In this document: positions 45,125-53,403 of the stretch, in pieces
How positions within the stretch are numbered: position 1 is the first letter of the stretch
Layout: each line of letters starts with the position of its first letter
Origin: Kaistella solincola
GTDB lineage: Bacteria; Bacteroidota; Bacteroidia; Flavobacteriales; Weeksellaceae
DNA: 64,000 nt
NCBI RefSeq assembly: GCF_000812875.1
Contig: NZ_JSYK01000002.1
Span: 591,035-655,034 of the forward strand
Direction: 5' to 3'
Translations under genes and position numbers: made by a program
Notes under the pieces: model-generated
The model's input: only the letters and a program-made list of their open reading frames with translations
Told to the model about the DNA's origin: nothing
The model's database searches: none

Positions 45125-47794
45125 ATGAAGAAAAATTACATCCGGTATCTTTCCATTTTTTTGGCGGTTACAGTGCTTATTTTTTTGGCTTTTAATTTTG
45201 GAACCAATTTTTGGCTCCAAAATAACCTTGCCGGATATATCAAAAAAAACTCCAATTACAAGGTCGCTTATAATGATCTGAAAGTCGATTTGGTGACCGG
45301 AGATATTTCTGCTTCAGCAATTTCCATTGAAAATAAAAAAAACTCCAACCCGAATGTCATCGGACTTCAAGGCCATATAGATTCGCTTTTGATAAGCCGG
45401 CTCGGGATTTACGACGCTGTTTTTAATAAAGTCATCAATTCCTCGCAATTGGTTTTAGTCCGTCCAAATCTGAAAATCACGCTCGCAAAACCCGTTGACG
45501 AAAAAACCGGAAAAAAAAGAAATCCGGTTGTTTTCGAAAATTTGACCATAAAAGGGGGAAATATTTCGATTTTTAAACACACTCAACAAAAATATTTTTC
45601 GGTAAAAAATCTCGATCTGAATGTTGAAAATATTCAGATGACCGAAGAAAGTGTGGAGCGAAAACTTCCGGTGGTTTTTGATAAATACGATATTCAGGGA
45701 CAAAACTTATTTTTCCGACCAGATAATGTGTATGCGATAACCGCAAAACACATCACCACCGAAGCCGGAAAAATGAGTGTGAAAAACTTCGCACTGATTC
45801 CGCTGCTGTCATTTCGAAATTTTACCAAATATCATCCGAAGGATAAAAATCTTTACGATTTTAAAACCGCAGAAATGAATTTCAGCGATATTGAGGTAAA
45901 CGAAAATAAAATTTCTCTCACAAACGCGCATTTTGAAAATCCAGAACTGAACATCCGAACAACTTCGGCAAAACCAAATAAGAAAAAAAAGGATTTCGAT
46001 TTGGTAATTAATCTTGAAGATGTGCTTTTTAAAAATTCAAAGGTTTCTGTTTTGAAACCCGATGGGAACCAGAAATTTTCTGCCGGAAATGTGACGCTGA
46101 ACATCAATAAATTTCTGATGAACCGCGAAACTTCTGCAGAATCGCTGCCTTTTGAATATGCAAATTTTGATATTGCGGGACAGCACCTAAACTTTGTTTC
46201 AGACACCGAAAATATCAATATCGGAAACTTTAGTTTTAACCCGAAAAATGCAGATTTAAAAAATATCGCCTTAAAGCCGGTAATTTCTGCTGAAAATAAA
46301 ACCAAACTGGCTTTAAATATTAAGCAAATTCAGCTTAAAATTAATGAATTGAAGCTGGTAGAAAATAAGCTGAAAGTTGATGTTCAGAAGGTTTTGCTTA
46401 ATTCCGTTCAAGGTAATATTTCAGCAGCTAAAAAAAACGGTGCTAAAAAGGCAAATTTTTCCGGTTTACAGTTTCCGCTTACGGTGGAAAACTTCGAAAT
46501 TCGAAACAGCAATATTTCCATTGAAAATGAAAAATCGCCGGTTGTTTTAAAAAGTTTGAATGGTTATGTTCAAAATATTCAAATGGATGCCGAAACGGTG
46601 AAAAATCCTTTTCCATTCAAAACCGGAAAATATGCCCTTACAACCCGGAATTTTCAGTACACCACGGAGTTTTATAACATTACAGCGTCGCTGCTGAAAC
46701 TGAACAAAGATGTTTTGCAGGTTTCGAATTTTGCAGCAAAACCACGCCTCACACGCGCGCAATTCATCCGAAGGATTCCGACAGAAAAAGATTTGTATGA
46801 TGTGAAAGTCAGTCAGATTTCCATGAACGGTGACTGGGATTTCCTTTCCGAAAAAAAGTTTCTGAATGCGTCGCAGGTGACTTTAAACCAAATGAATGCA
46901 AATATTTTCCGCAGCAAATTACCGAAAGATGATTTGAGCGAAAAACCGCTGTATTCCAAATTATTGCGCAGCATTAAATTTCCGATGTACATCCAGAATC
47001 TTGACGTGAAAAATTCGGTGCTGGAATATGAAGAGGACACCAAGAAAAGCGACGGGCCGGGAAAATTGACGTTTGGAAATTTCAACATGAACGTGAAAAA
47101 CCTGAATTCGGCAAAAATGAAAGGCAAACCGACTTTTGTTCCGATAAATATTTCCTGCCGCTTTATGAATGCTTCGCCGATGAATGTAAAATGGACTTTT
47201 GATACGGCAAACCTCAACGAGGCATTTTCTATTTCGGGAAATATTGCGGATTTACCGGCTTCCAGAATCAATCCGTTTATCGAACCTTACCTGAAAATTC
47301 AGGCTACGGGACTGATTTCGGATTTGATTTTTAATTTTAAAGGCACACAGCGCGGGATTTATGGAAGTTTAAAAATGTTGCACCAAAATCTGAAAATCGG
47401 CGTGCTGAAAGAAAGCGGTGAGAAAGATAAGTTATTATCGGCTGTCGCAAATATTTTTGTGAAAACAAATTCGGGTAATTATCCCGAATCTGTGGAAGTT
47501 GAAGAGGTGTTACGCGATAAAACCAAGTCTTTTTTCAATCTTTTCTGGCGCGGAATTGAACAGGGATTAAAGAAAACTTTGCTTGGAAAAAATGCTCCGA
47601 AAACCGAAAAATCCATTAAAAACACAGTAGATAATACCAAAACGGCGCTGGAACAGAATAAAAAAGACCTGCAGCAAACCAAAAGCGAGGTGAAGGAAAA
47701 AGTGGAAAATATCACCATTAAACCTGAAGAAAAAAAAGCGTCTAAAAAGCGCGGATTTTTTGAAAAAATATTCAAGAAAAAGTCCGGAGATTAA
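45125..47794 (+). CDS. large AsmA-like envelope protein
   Basis: 889 residues: one N-terminal membrane helix (YLSIFLAVTVLIFLAFNFG), then a long beta-rich periplasmic region with repeated units such as LNVENIQM, NFEIRNSNISIENEK and KFPMYIQNLDVKNSVLEYEE, and a C-terminal Lys/Glu coiled-coil tail (about 820-889). This architecture matches AsmA/DUF748-type proteins, which include bridge-like lipid-transport proteins between membranes. The family match is by topology and repeats, not a firm motif, so the lipid-transport role is inference. Confidence 0.68.
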   Translation: MKKNYIRYLSIFLAVTVLIFLAFNFGTNFWLQNNLAGYIKKNSNYKVAYNDLKVDLVTGDISASAISIENKKNSNPNVIGLQGHIDSLLISRLGIYDAVFNKVINSSQLVLVRPNLKITLAKPVDEKTGKKRNPVVFENLTIKGGNISIFKHTQQKYFSVKNLDLNVENIQMTEESVERKLPVVFDKYDIQGQNLFFRPDNVYAITAKHITTEAGKMSVKNFALIPLLSFRNFTKYHPKDKNLYDFKTAEMNFSDIEVNENKISLTNAHFENPELNIRTTSAKPNKKKKDFDLVINLEDVLFKNSKVSVLKPDGNQKFSAGNVTLNINKFLMNRETSAESLPFEYANFDIAGQHLNFVSDTENINIGNFSFNPKNADLKNIALKPVISAENKTKLALNIKQIQLKINELKLVENKLKVDVQKVLLNSVQGNISAAKKNGAKKANFSGLQFPLTVENFEIRNSNISIENEKSPVVLKSLNGYVQNIQMDAETVKNPFPFKTGKYALTTRNFQYTTEFYNITASLLKLNKDVLQVSNFAAKPRLTRAQFIRRIPTEKDLYDVKVSQISMNGDWDFLSEKKFLNASQVTLNQMNANIFRSKLPKDDLSEKPLYSKLLRSIKFPMYIQNLDVKNSVLEYEEDTKKSDGPGKLTFGNFNMNVKNLNSAKMKGKPTFVPINISCRFMNASPMNVKWTFDTANLNEAFSISGNIADLPASRINPFIEPYLKIQATGLISDLIFNFKGTQRGIYGSLKMLHQNLKIGVLKESGEKDKLLSAVANIFVKTNSGNYPESVEVEEVLRDKTKSFFNLFWRGIEQGLKKTLLGKNAPKTEKSIKNTVDNTKTALEQNKKDLQQTKSEVKEKVENITIKPEEKKASKKRGFFEKIFKKKSGD

Positions 47795-47810
47795 ATTTTC
47801 CGGATTTTAT
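47778..47810. terminator. convergent terminator
   Basis: TCCGGA (47783-47788) pairs with TCCGGA (47799-47804), extended by A-T and G-U pairs to nine, with T residues on the plus strand. It overlaps the end of the AsmA-like gene and lies at the 3' end of the converging small gene. Confidence 0.65.
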
Positions 47811-47813
47811 TTT

Positions 47814-48155
47814 TTATTGAATATCGTATTCTGCTTTTTCGTGAATAGGAACTTTCCGCAGAAAATTATCGAATTCTTCACCGCTGTAATTGCTGGTTGC
47901 ACCGTAAGAATCGAGTAGTGTGGCGAGTTCTCCGTCGCGGTCTTCAATTAAATACAACACCGCGTTATCATCGGGATTACTTTCACCTTCAAAACGGTAA
48001 GATTTCACGATTACCAAATCTTCCGGTTGATAAATTTTTTCCTTTTTGCCCAAGATCATCTGATTTTCTTCATTCATGCAGATTTCTTTGGTAATGCCTC
48101 TTTTGTTAAGCGAATTATAAACTTCAGATAAAGTTTTAAGATTGTGAATTGACAT
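47814..48155 (-). CDS. conserved small protein of unknown function
   Basis: 113-residue soluble protein. It begins MSIHNLKTLSEVYNSLNKRG and later has YQPEDLVIVKSYRFEGESNPDD and AVLYLIEDRDGELATLLDSYG. Such proteins are common in Flavobacteriia and are sometimes labelled phosphoribosylpyrophosphate synthetase, but the sequence has none of that enzyme's motifs. It is the last chromosomal gene before the integrated element. Confidence 0.7.
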   Translation of the reverse strand: MSIHNLKTLSEVYNSLNKRGITKEICMNEENQMILGKKEKIYQPEDLVIVKSYRFEGESNPDDNAVLYLIEDRDGELATLLDSYGATSNYSGEEFDNFLRKVPIHEKAEYDIQ

Positions 48156-48279
48156 GATTTTTAAATTTGGAAGTAACTAACAAAAAAAGTACCAGCCCAA
48201 ATGAAGTATATTTTTTCGACGTTAAACGGCTGTTTTTTTGGGATTTTTCTGAAAGGGAAAATTCTGGTATAAGCAAAAA

Positions 48280-48333
48280 AAACGCTGTTAATCATTTTGA
48301 TTAACAGCGTTTAAAGTACCTCGGACGGAGGTA
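48280..48333. repeat. left-end palindrome and hairpin, candidate attachment region
   Basis: A perfect 15-bp inverted repeat with a TTT loop (48280-48294 and 48298-48312, core AACGCTGTTAATCA) is followed at once by TACCTC-GGACG-GAGGTA (48317-48333). The position, between the last backbone gene and the integrase, suits the left end of the element. I found no second copy of these sequences in the window, so no att repeat is shown. The palindrome could also be a bidirectional terminator. The rest of the gap 48156-48499 is AT-rich. Confidence 0.45.
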
Positions 48334-48454
48334 TTATAAATTCTCCATAATATTTCATCCCTTTTAATCCATTTATATTCAATACATTTGACAAACAAAG
48401 GTTTTTAGACTAACAGTAATTATTGATTTTACCTAAATTAAATTCAAAAATAGT

Positions 48455-48475
48455 CCCCCTTTTGTGCCCCCTTTT
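48455..48475 (+). repeat. direct repeat CCCCCTTTT x2 upstream of the integrase
   Basis: CCCCCTTTT at 48455-48463 and 48467-48475, separated by GTG. It ends 24 nt before the integrase ATG in AT-rich DNA, a possible binding site for the integrase or a regulator. Confidence 0.5.
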
Positions 48476-48499
48476 ATTCATTTAAGTTATTTTAATACT

Positions 48500-49729
48500 A
48501 TGGTAAAATATAATTTTCATTTAAGGAAAGACAAAGTAACACAAGATGGTTTAATGCCTATAAGACTATTGTTTAGAATAGATAGCGCAGTCATCAAGAG
48601 AAATACTGGTTTCAGTTGTAAGCCTGCCGATTGGCAAAATAACCGAGTGAAAGCAAATTCTAAAAAAGAAGACTATTATGGCTATGATGAAATAAATGAA
48701 GGATTGCAGAAAATAGAATCCAAGATTCAAGATATTTCCCTGTTTTTTAGAGCAAGCAAAATTGACTTAACTAAAGAGTCTTTTATTGATAAATTTGATT
48801 CAAATGGTGAAATTACCATAACTCCGGAACTAGATTTCTTCAAATGTTTTGATGATTACATTGACAAGGGGAAACCAATTAAAACCTACAATACCATCAA
48901 AGGGCAAGTCACTGTTAGAAATTACATTGAAATCTTCGCTAAAGAGAAAGGATTTAAAATAACATTTGAAATTATTGATGAAGGTTTTTTTGAGTTATTG
49001 CGAGACTATTCCTATCAAACAAAGGAAATCAAACAGAATTATTTTTGTAAAATAATTAAGGTTCTTAAGTCTTTTTTGAACTGGGCAACTGATAAGGGTT
49101 ACAATGCCACACGAGATTTTGAGAAGTTTAAAGCTTCGGATCACGATATCGATATCATTTATTTGTCTTTCGAAGAATTGATGAAACTTTATAACAAAGA
49201 TATGAAGAGCGATAAACTATCTCAGGTTCGTGATTTTTACTGCATGGGTTGTTTTACAGGATTGCGTTTTTCAGATCTTTCGAAATTACATCTTGCTAAT
49301 ATCTCTGATGATCATATTGTGATTTCTATCCAAAAAACTAAAACACAAAATCATGCTATTAAACTAAACAAATACGCAAAAGAGATTTTGAATAAATATA
49401 AAGACACGATCTACGAACCATTGCCAGTAATCTCATCGCAAAAGTTTAATGAATACATCAAAGATTGCTGCGAACTAGCAGAAATAAACAAGTCATTCAC
49501 AATCCACTGGTTTGTGGGAAATCAGAAAAAATCTCTCACCCAACCAAAACATAAATTTATTACAAGTCATACGGCAAGAAAAACTTTCATTACCAATTCG
49601 CTCCTTTTGGGTATGGAACCCAAAGCAATTAAAAAAATTGCAAATATTAAAAAAGATGCGGTTTTGGATAAATATATGAAAGTGACCGAAGCATTTACGG
49701 ATGAACAGATGGATAAAGCATGGGGGTAA
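48500..49729 (+). CDS. int: tyrosine recombinase (element integrase)
   Basis: 409-residue site-specific recombinase. N-terminal SAM-like arm-binding region (about 1-110), core-binding domain (about 115-215), then the catalytic domain: Arg256 in CFTGLRFSDL, Lys in QKTKTQNHAIKL, His357 and Arg360 in SHTARKTF, and nucleophile Tyr392 in LDKYMKV. It resembles the integrases of Bacteroidota integrative elements. I start at ATG 48500 (MVKYNFHLRKDK); the frame extends 12 codons upstream through the CCCCCTTTT repeats. It should integrate and, with a directionality factor, excise the element. Confidence 0.92.
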   Translation: MVKYNFHLRKDKVTQDGLMPIRLLFRIDSAVIKRNTGFSCKPADWQNNRVKANSKKEDYYGYDEINEGLQKIESKIQDISLFFRASKIDLTKESFIDKFDSNGEITITPELDFFKCFDDYIDKGKPIKTYNTIKGQVTVRNYIEIFAKEKGFKITFEIIDEGFFELLRDYSYQTKEIKQNYFCKIIKVLKSFLNWATDKGYNATRDFEKFKASDHDIDIIYLSFEELMKLYNKDMKSDKLSQVRDFYCMGCFTGLRFSDLSKLHLANISDDHIVISIQKTKTQNHAIKLNKYAKEILNKYKDTIYEPLPVISSQKFNEYIKDCCELAEINKSFTIHWFVGNQKKSLTQPKHKFITSHTARKTFITNSLLLGMEPKAIKKIANIKKDAVLDKYMKVTEAFTDEQMDKAWG

Positions 49730-50034
49730 AATGTTTGTCGGTTAATTTAATTTGTCTTTTAAATTTAATGGATTTACAAATGAAGCTTTATATATATGCG
49801 TTAAAGTTTAATAAATTTCTAATGTTTTAGTTAAATATTAAAGTGGATGAAAGTTGCTTTGAAATTGTCAATTGGGTGCTATGATAGTTTAACATTTTTT
49901 TATCAATCCAAATCAATCCAGAATAACCCAGATTAGTACTGAAAAAATTTAACATTTAAAAACGCAACGTTTTGATTAATAGATATTAAACTGATATTAT
50001 TGCATTTGAATTAAAACCAATTTAAAGCAATAAT
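49730..50034. other. AT-rich regulatory gap with short repeats
   Basis: No gene seen. It holds a 9-bp direct repeat ATCAATCCA at 49902-49910 and 49912-49920 and a small hairpin AAAACG-CAA-CGTTTT at 49959-49973, both upstream of the HTH gene. They may be binding sites for the HTH protein or the promoter region of the replication genes. Confidence 0.4.
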
Positions 50035-50313
50035 ATGTCAGTACAACTTTATTCACATTCTAAAAGTGATCTTGAAAAGGCGGTGGAAATAATTCTTAGC
50101 AAAGCCAGCGAATTTAGACTTCCCATTCAATCTTCTGAAGAAAAACCAGAAGATCTAATTTCTCAAAATGAAGCTGCAAAATTCTTGCACATTTCCATGC
50201 CAACAATTATCGATTGGAGAAAGCATAAAGATTTGCCTCATTACAACTTCAATGGGCGATTCTTTTATTCAAAAAAAGAATTACTTCAATACGGAAAGGA
50301 TAGAAGAAAATAA
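50035..50313 (+). CDS. helix-turn-helix (MerR/excisionase-like) DNA-binding protein
   Basis: 92 residues. The C-terminal half is a winged helix-turn-helix of the HTH_17 type: DLISQNEAAKFLHISMPTIIDWRKHKDLPHYNFNGRFFYSKKEL. In integrative elements such proteins lie next to the integrase and act as excision or regulatory factors; that role here is inferred from position. Followed directly by a hairpin. Confidence 0.85.
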   Translation: MSVQLYSHSKSDLEKAVEIILSKASEFRLPIQSSEEKPEDLISQNEAAKFLHISMPTIIDWRKHKDLPHYNFNGRFFYSKKELLQYGKDRRK

Positions 50314-50314
50314 A

Positions 50315-50344
50315 AAAGCCTCACTATAGCAGTAGTCAGGCTTT
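50315..50344 (+). terminator. hairpin after the HTH gene
   Basis: AAAGCCTCACTA (50315-50326) pairs with TAGTCAGGCTTT (50333-50344), one mismatch. The T run after it is weak, so it may act as a partial terminator or attenuator before the VirE gene. Confidence 0.5.
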
Positions 50345-50418
50345 ACTTATTGTTTCACTTGGAGGTAAAGAGCAAATATAGCAAATATTTGTTACTGCTT
50401 CCCAATACCAAAATTTTT

Positions 50419-51579
50419 ATGGAGGAAGATAAAATTCTGTATCAAACCGATACGGCAGGCAAAACTATATTTGACCGAACGCTGAAATATCTTAATTCAA
50501 AGTATTCTTTGAGATTTAATACAATATCGCTGGAGTTTGAAATCAAACGTATTTCAGATAAAAAGTGGTCCGATCTCAACTTAAATTCTTTGTTTATAGA
50601 GCTCACTCAATCTGGAATTGATATTCCCATCAATAAATTAGAAATCCTGGTAAGAAGCCATCTCATTTTCCAGTATAATCCCATTTCGGAATATTTTGAA
50701 AGTCTTGACGAATGGGACGGAGAAGATCACATCAAAAATCTCTGCAGTTATGTGAAGACCAACGATGATAATGCTTTTCGGTATCATATGGAAAAATGGT
50801 TTACCAGAGCGGTTTTGTGTGCTTTAGAAAAAGAAAAAATCAATAAGCATTGCCTTGTACTTGCCAATACCATGCAAAACAGTGGAAAATCAACGTATCT
50901 GAGATTTTTTATTCCCAGGAAATTGATGAACTACCTCTCAGAAGATATTGGTTTGGATAAAGACAGCAGAATTAAACTGTGTAAAAATTTGATTATCAAT
51001 TTAGACGAACTCTCCATTTTGGCCAAAGCAGATATTAATTCATTGAAAGCATTTATTTCAAAAACCCACATCAATGAAAGGCTTCCCTATGCACGAAAAG
51101 CGGAGTATCTGGACCGGATTTGCAGTTTCGTGGGTTCTACTAACAAAACTGATTTTCTAACTGATGAAGCGGGAAGCGTGCGCTGGATCATTTTTGAAGT
51201 AACCGAGAAAATAAACTTTAATTACTCATTGGAAATATGCATTGATAAAGTTTGGTCGCAAGCCTACTATAATGCTTATAAGAGAAAAGGTTTTAGTCCG
51301 GAACTGACTCTGGCAGATATCTCTGAAAATGAAAAGAGGAATGAGAGATTTACGCAGATGACTTTAGAGCAGGAAATGGTCAATAAGTTTTATGAACCAT
51401 CGGATAATCTGGAAGAATTCAAGACTGCGACCGAGGTGATGATGGATTTGAGCACGCAGGGAATTCGATTAAACCATTTAAAAATTGGAAGAGCACTATC
51501 ATCTTTTAAATTTCCTCGTGTAAAACATCCTCAAAGACAGATCTATGGTTATCTAGTTCGGTTGAAAACCACAGATTAA
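50419..51579 (+). CDS. VirE-type (virulence-associated E) ATPase
   Basis: 386-residue element-borne replication ATPase. The N-terminal part (RTLKYLNSKYSLRFNTISLEFE) and NPISEYFESLDEWDGEDHI are family-typical; Walker A is LANTMQNSGKSTYLRF and a Walker B-like stretch LCKNLIINLDELSIL, with FVGSTNKTDFLTDEAGSVRW as the sensor region. These proteins resemble phage and plasmid primase-helicases. The frame is open from TTG at 50350, but the ATG at 50419 is the first good start. The GGTAAGTAG repeat cluster and a primase gene follow. Confidence 0.87.
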   Translation: MEEDKILYQTDTAGKTIFDRTLKYLNSKYSLRFNTISLEFEIKRISDKKWSDLNLNSLFIELTQSGIDIPINKLEILVRSHLIFQYNPISEYFESLDEWDGEDHIKNLCSYVKTNDDNAFRYHMEKWFTRAVLCALEKEKINKHCLVLANTMQNSGKSTYLRFFIPRKLMNYLSEDIGLDKDSRIKLCKNLIINLDELSILAKADINSLKAFISKTHINERLPYARKAEYLDRICSFVGSTNKTDFLTDEAGSVRWIIFEVTEKINFNYSLEICIDKVWSQAYYNAYKRKGFSPELTLADISENEKRNERFTQMTLEQEMVNKFYEPSDNLEEFKTATEVMMDLSTQGIRLNHLKIGRALSSFKFPRVKHPQRQIYGYLVRLKTTD

Positions 51580-51596
51580 TTTTAAAATAACAAAGT

Positions 51597-51780
51597 AACC
51601 TACCTACTTACCTAAAGTTTTTAAAAGATTTATTATCAGATCATTATATAGGTAAGTAGAATTTAATAGAGTTACCTAAAGTTACCTATTCAAATAAAAT
51701 GGGTAAGTAGGTAAATCAAGGTAAGCAAGAAAAAGCCTCTTAATTAACTGATTACCAGTAAGTGGGTAAGTAGGTAGGTT
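51597..51780. repeat. iteron-like cluster of GGTAAGTAG repeats bounded by a 16-bp inverted repeat
   Basis: This 237-nt gap has no gene. It begins with AACCTACCTACTTACC (51597-51612) and ends with its exact reverse complement (51765-51780). Between them GGTAAGTAG recurs at 51651-51659 and 51702-51710 and TTACCTAAAGTT at 51608-51619 and 51672-51683, with TTACCTA again at 51682. Such a cluster between a helicase-like gene and a primase is where a replication origin or an operator would lie. The repeats are seen directly; the function is inferred. Confidence 0.75.
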
Positions 51781-51816
51781 GTTTAGCAAAAAACATAGAA
51801 AAGATATACAACTATT

Positions 51817-52701
51817 ATGAATTGTTCAGAAGCAAAAAATATATCAATCCGAGCGGTATTGGAAAGTTTTTCTCTTTTCCCAAGCAAAGAAAATCCCAGA
51901 ACCGCATTTTATTTTGCGTTTGACCGTGAAGAAAAAACTCCAAGTTTATCTGTTGATTTTAAAAACAATACGGCATTCGATTTTGGTACCGGAAAAAGTT
52001 ATGATAGCATCTCCATTGTTCAAGCAATGAAAAGATGCTCAGTAAGCGATGCGTTGAAATATCTGGAACCATTTGATTTTTCCTTTCAAAAGCAAAATCT
52101 AAATCTAAATCAAAATTTAAAATTAGAAAGTCTTCCTAAAGGTTACGAAATAATTGACTTCAAGGAAATTCAGCATCCTGCTTTATTAGATTATTTAAAA
52201 AGCCGGAATGTTGAAGATCAAAAAAAATGGGTTGAGGAAGTTCATTATCGGATGAACGATAAAAATTATTTCGGAATAGGTTTTAAAAATGATTCTGGTG
52301 GATACGAAATCCGGAATGCTTATTCTAAAATTTGTCTGGGCAAAAAGGATATTACTTCAATAAAAAATGATTCCAAAGAGGTAAGGATATTCGAAGGCTT
52401 CTTTGACTTTCTCTCCTTTAAAAAAGTAGAAAATTATCTGGAAAAAGAAACTTCGGATTATATCATTTTGAATTCAGTTTCGATGATTGATAAAATTAAG
52501 ACAGTGCTTGAAAATTATAATAACATTGAACTCTATTTTGACAATGACGAAGCAGGCACTCGAGCCGTTGAATTGGTTAAAAATGAAATGAAAAGTGCAG
52601 AAGACGGTCGGATTTTATATTCCGGTTTTAAGGATGTAAACGAGTGGTTGATCCAGAATAATCCTAGAGAAGAAAGGCATTTAAAATATAGAAGACGGTG
52701 A
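51817..52701 (+). CDS. TOPRIM-domain primase (element-encoded)
   Basis: 294-residue DnaG-like protein. The first 90 residues correspond to the CHC2 zinc finger fold (EEKTPSLSVDFKNNTAFDFG and ALKYL), but all zinc-ligand positions are substituted. The TOPRIM domain has its Glu in RIFEGFFDFLSF and the acidic DxD in ELYFDNDEAGTRA. It would prime replication of the excised element. Start ATG at 51817, immediately after the repeat cluster. Confidence 0.85.
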   Translation: MNCSEAKNISIRAVLESFSLFPSKENPRTAFYFAFDREEKTPSLSVDFKNNTAFDFGTGKSYDSISIVQAMKRCSVSDALKYLEPFDFSFQKQNLNLNQNLKLESLPKGYEIIDFKEIQHPALLDYLKSRNVEDQKKWVEEVHYRMNDKNYFGIGFKNDSGGYEIRNAYSKICLGKKDITSIKNDSKEVRIFEGFFDFLSFKKVENYLEKETSDYIILNSVSMIDKIKTVLENYNNIELYFDNDEAGTRAVELVKNEMKSAEDGRILYSGFKDVNEWLIQNNPREERHLKYRRR

Positions 52702-52752
52702 GTAAAATAATACCAGGTTAAAAATGATTTCAAAAATTATAAAATGCTTCAG

Positions 52753-52879
52753 CCTGTGTTCTTTTTACACAGGTCGAAAATCATACACCTGCGTAAAATA
52801 GATCAGGGAAAAATAGAGTAGGATGTTAGTGCAAAAAGTACCCATTGTTTACAAAAAGCGTGTAACGCTTTTTTGTAAA
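52753..52879. other. hairpin region upstream of mob genes, candidate oriT
   Basis: The gap 52702-52953 holds two inverted repeats: CCTGTGT (52753-52759) with ACACAGG (52767-52773), and TTTACAAAAAGCG (52848-52860) with CGCTTTTTTGTAAA (52866-52879), one bulge. In mobilizable elements the transfer origin commonly lies just upstream of mobC and the relaxase, which matches. No nick site can be identified by eye. The second hairpin could instead be a terminator. Confidence 0.4.
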
Positions 52880-52953
52880 AATGAGATTTTTGATTTCCTC
52901 CTATCGTCAGAAATGCAATTTGAATTAAATAGTAAAAGAAAAAAAACGCAGCT

Positions 52954-53403
52954 ATGGAAGAAAATTATTTAAAGAGAATTTTGATAAAAACTACACAAAA
53001 AAAAGAGCAAAGAATCAATGCTGAAAAAAGAAAAAAATACTTTCAAGAAATTGGTAGAAAAGGAGGTTTAAAAACGAAATCGAATTCACAGTTAACGAAA
53101 GTGGTTTCCTTTCGGCTTACAGATATGGAATATAAGGATAGTATAAGAGAAAGTCAAAAATATAACTTAAGGTTATCTACTTACGCGCGATTAAGATATC
53201 TGGAAAAAACATTCAAAATAAAAGAATTTGAAAATGATGAGTTCCTACTCACCTATGGAAACAGTTTCATTCGGATTAATAATCTCCTGCGACATCGAGA
53301 ATGGAATATGTTTGAAAACAAGAAGCGAATTATGGATGAAATAGAGGAAGTATTGCGACTGATTAGGAAATATCTGTATTCAAAAATTGACAGGGATGAA
53401 TAA
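52954..53403 (+). CDS. MobC-like relaxosome protein
   Basis: 149-residue basic protein. The ribbon-helix-helix-like core (KVVSFRLTDMEYKDSIRESQKYNLRLSTYARLRYL) preceded by GRKGGLKTKS is typical of plasmid-mobilization MobC/BmgB-type proteins in Bacteroidota. These bind oriT and help the relaxase. It overlaps the relaxase start by 8 nt. Confidence 0.8.
   Translation: MEENYLKRILIKTTQKKEQRINAEKRKKYFQEIGRKGGLKTKSNSQLTKVVSFRLTDMEYKDSIRESQKYNLRLSTYARLRYLEKTFKIKEFENDEFLLTYGNSFIRINNLLRHREWNMFENKKRIMDEIEEVLRLIRKYLYSKIDRDE

Noticed and set aside
45455..47271. Several minus-strand frames opposite the AsmA-like gene
   Set aside because: Shadow frames of a long, lysine-rich coding sequence with no signals of their own.
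47814..48155. Phosphoribosylpyrophosphate synthetase
   Set aside because: That label is often attached to this family, but the protein is only 113 residues and has none of the enzyme's motifs.
48280..48333. CRISPR-like or IS terminal repeats
   Set aside because: Single palindrome and hairpin, no spaced direct repeats and no transposase; no CRISPR array seen anywhere in the window.
48313..48340. 3' end of a tRNA gene as attachment site (minus strand of GTACCTCGGACGG)
   Set aside because: Only a short hairpin is present; no T-arm or acceptor stem of a known tRNA can be built, and no second copy is seen in the window.
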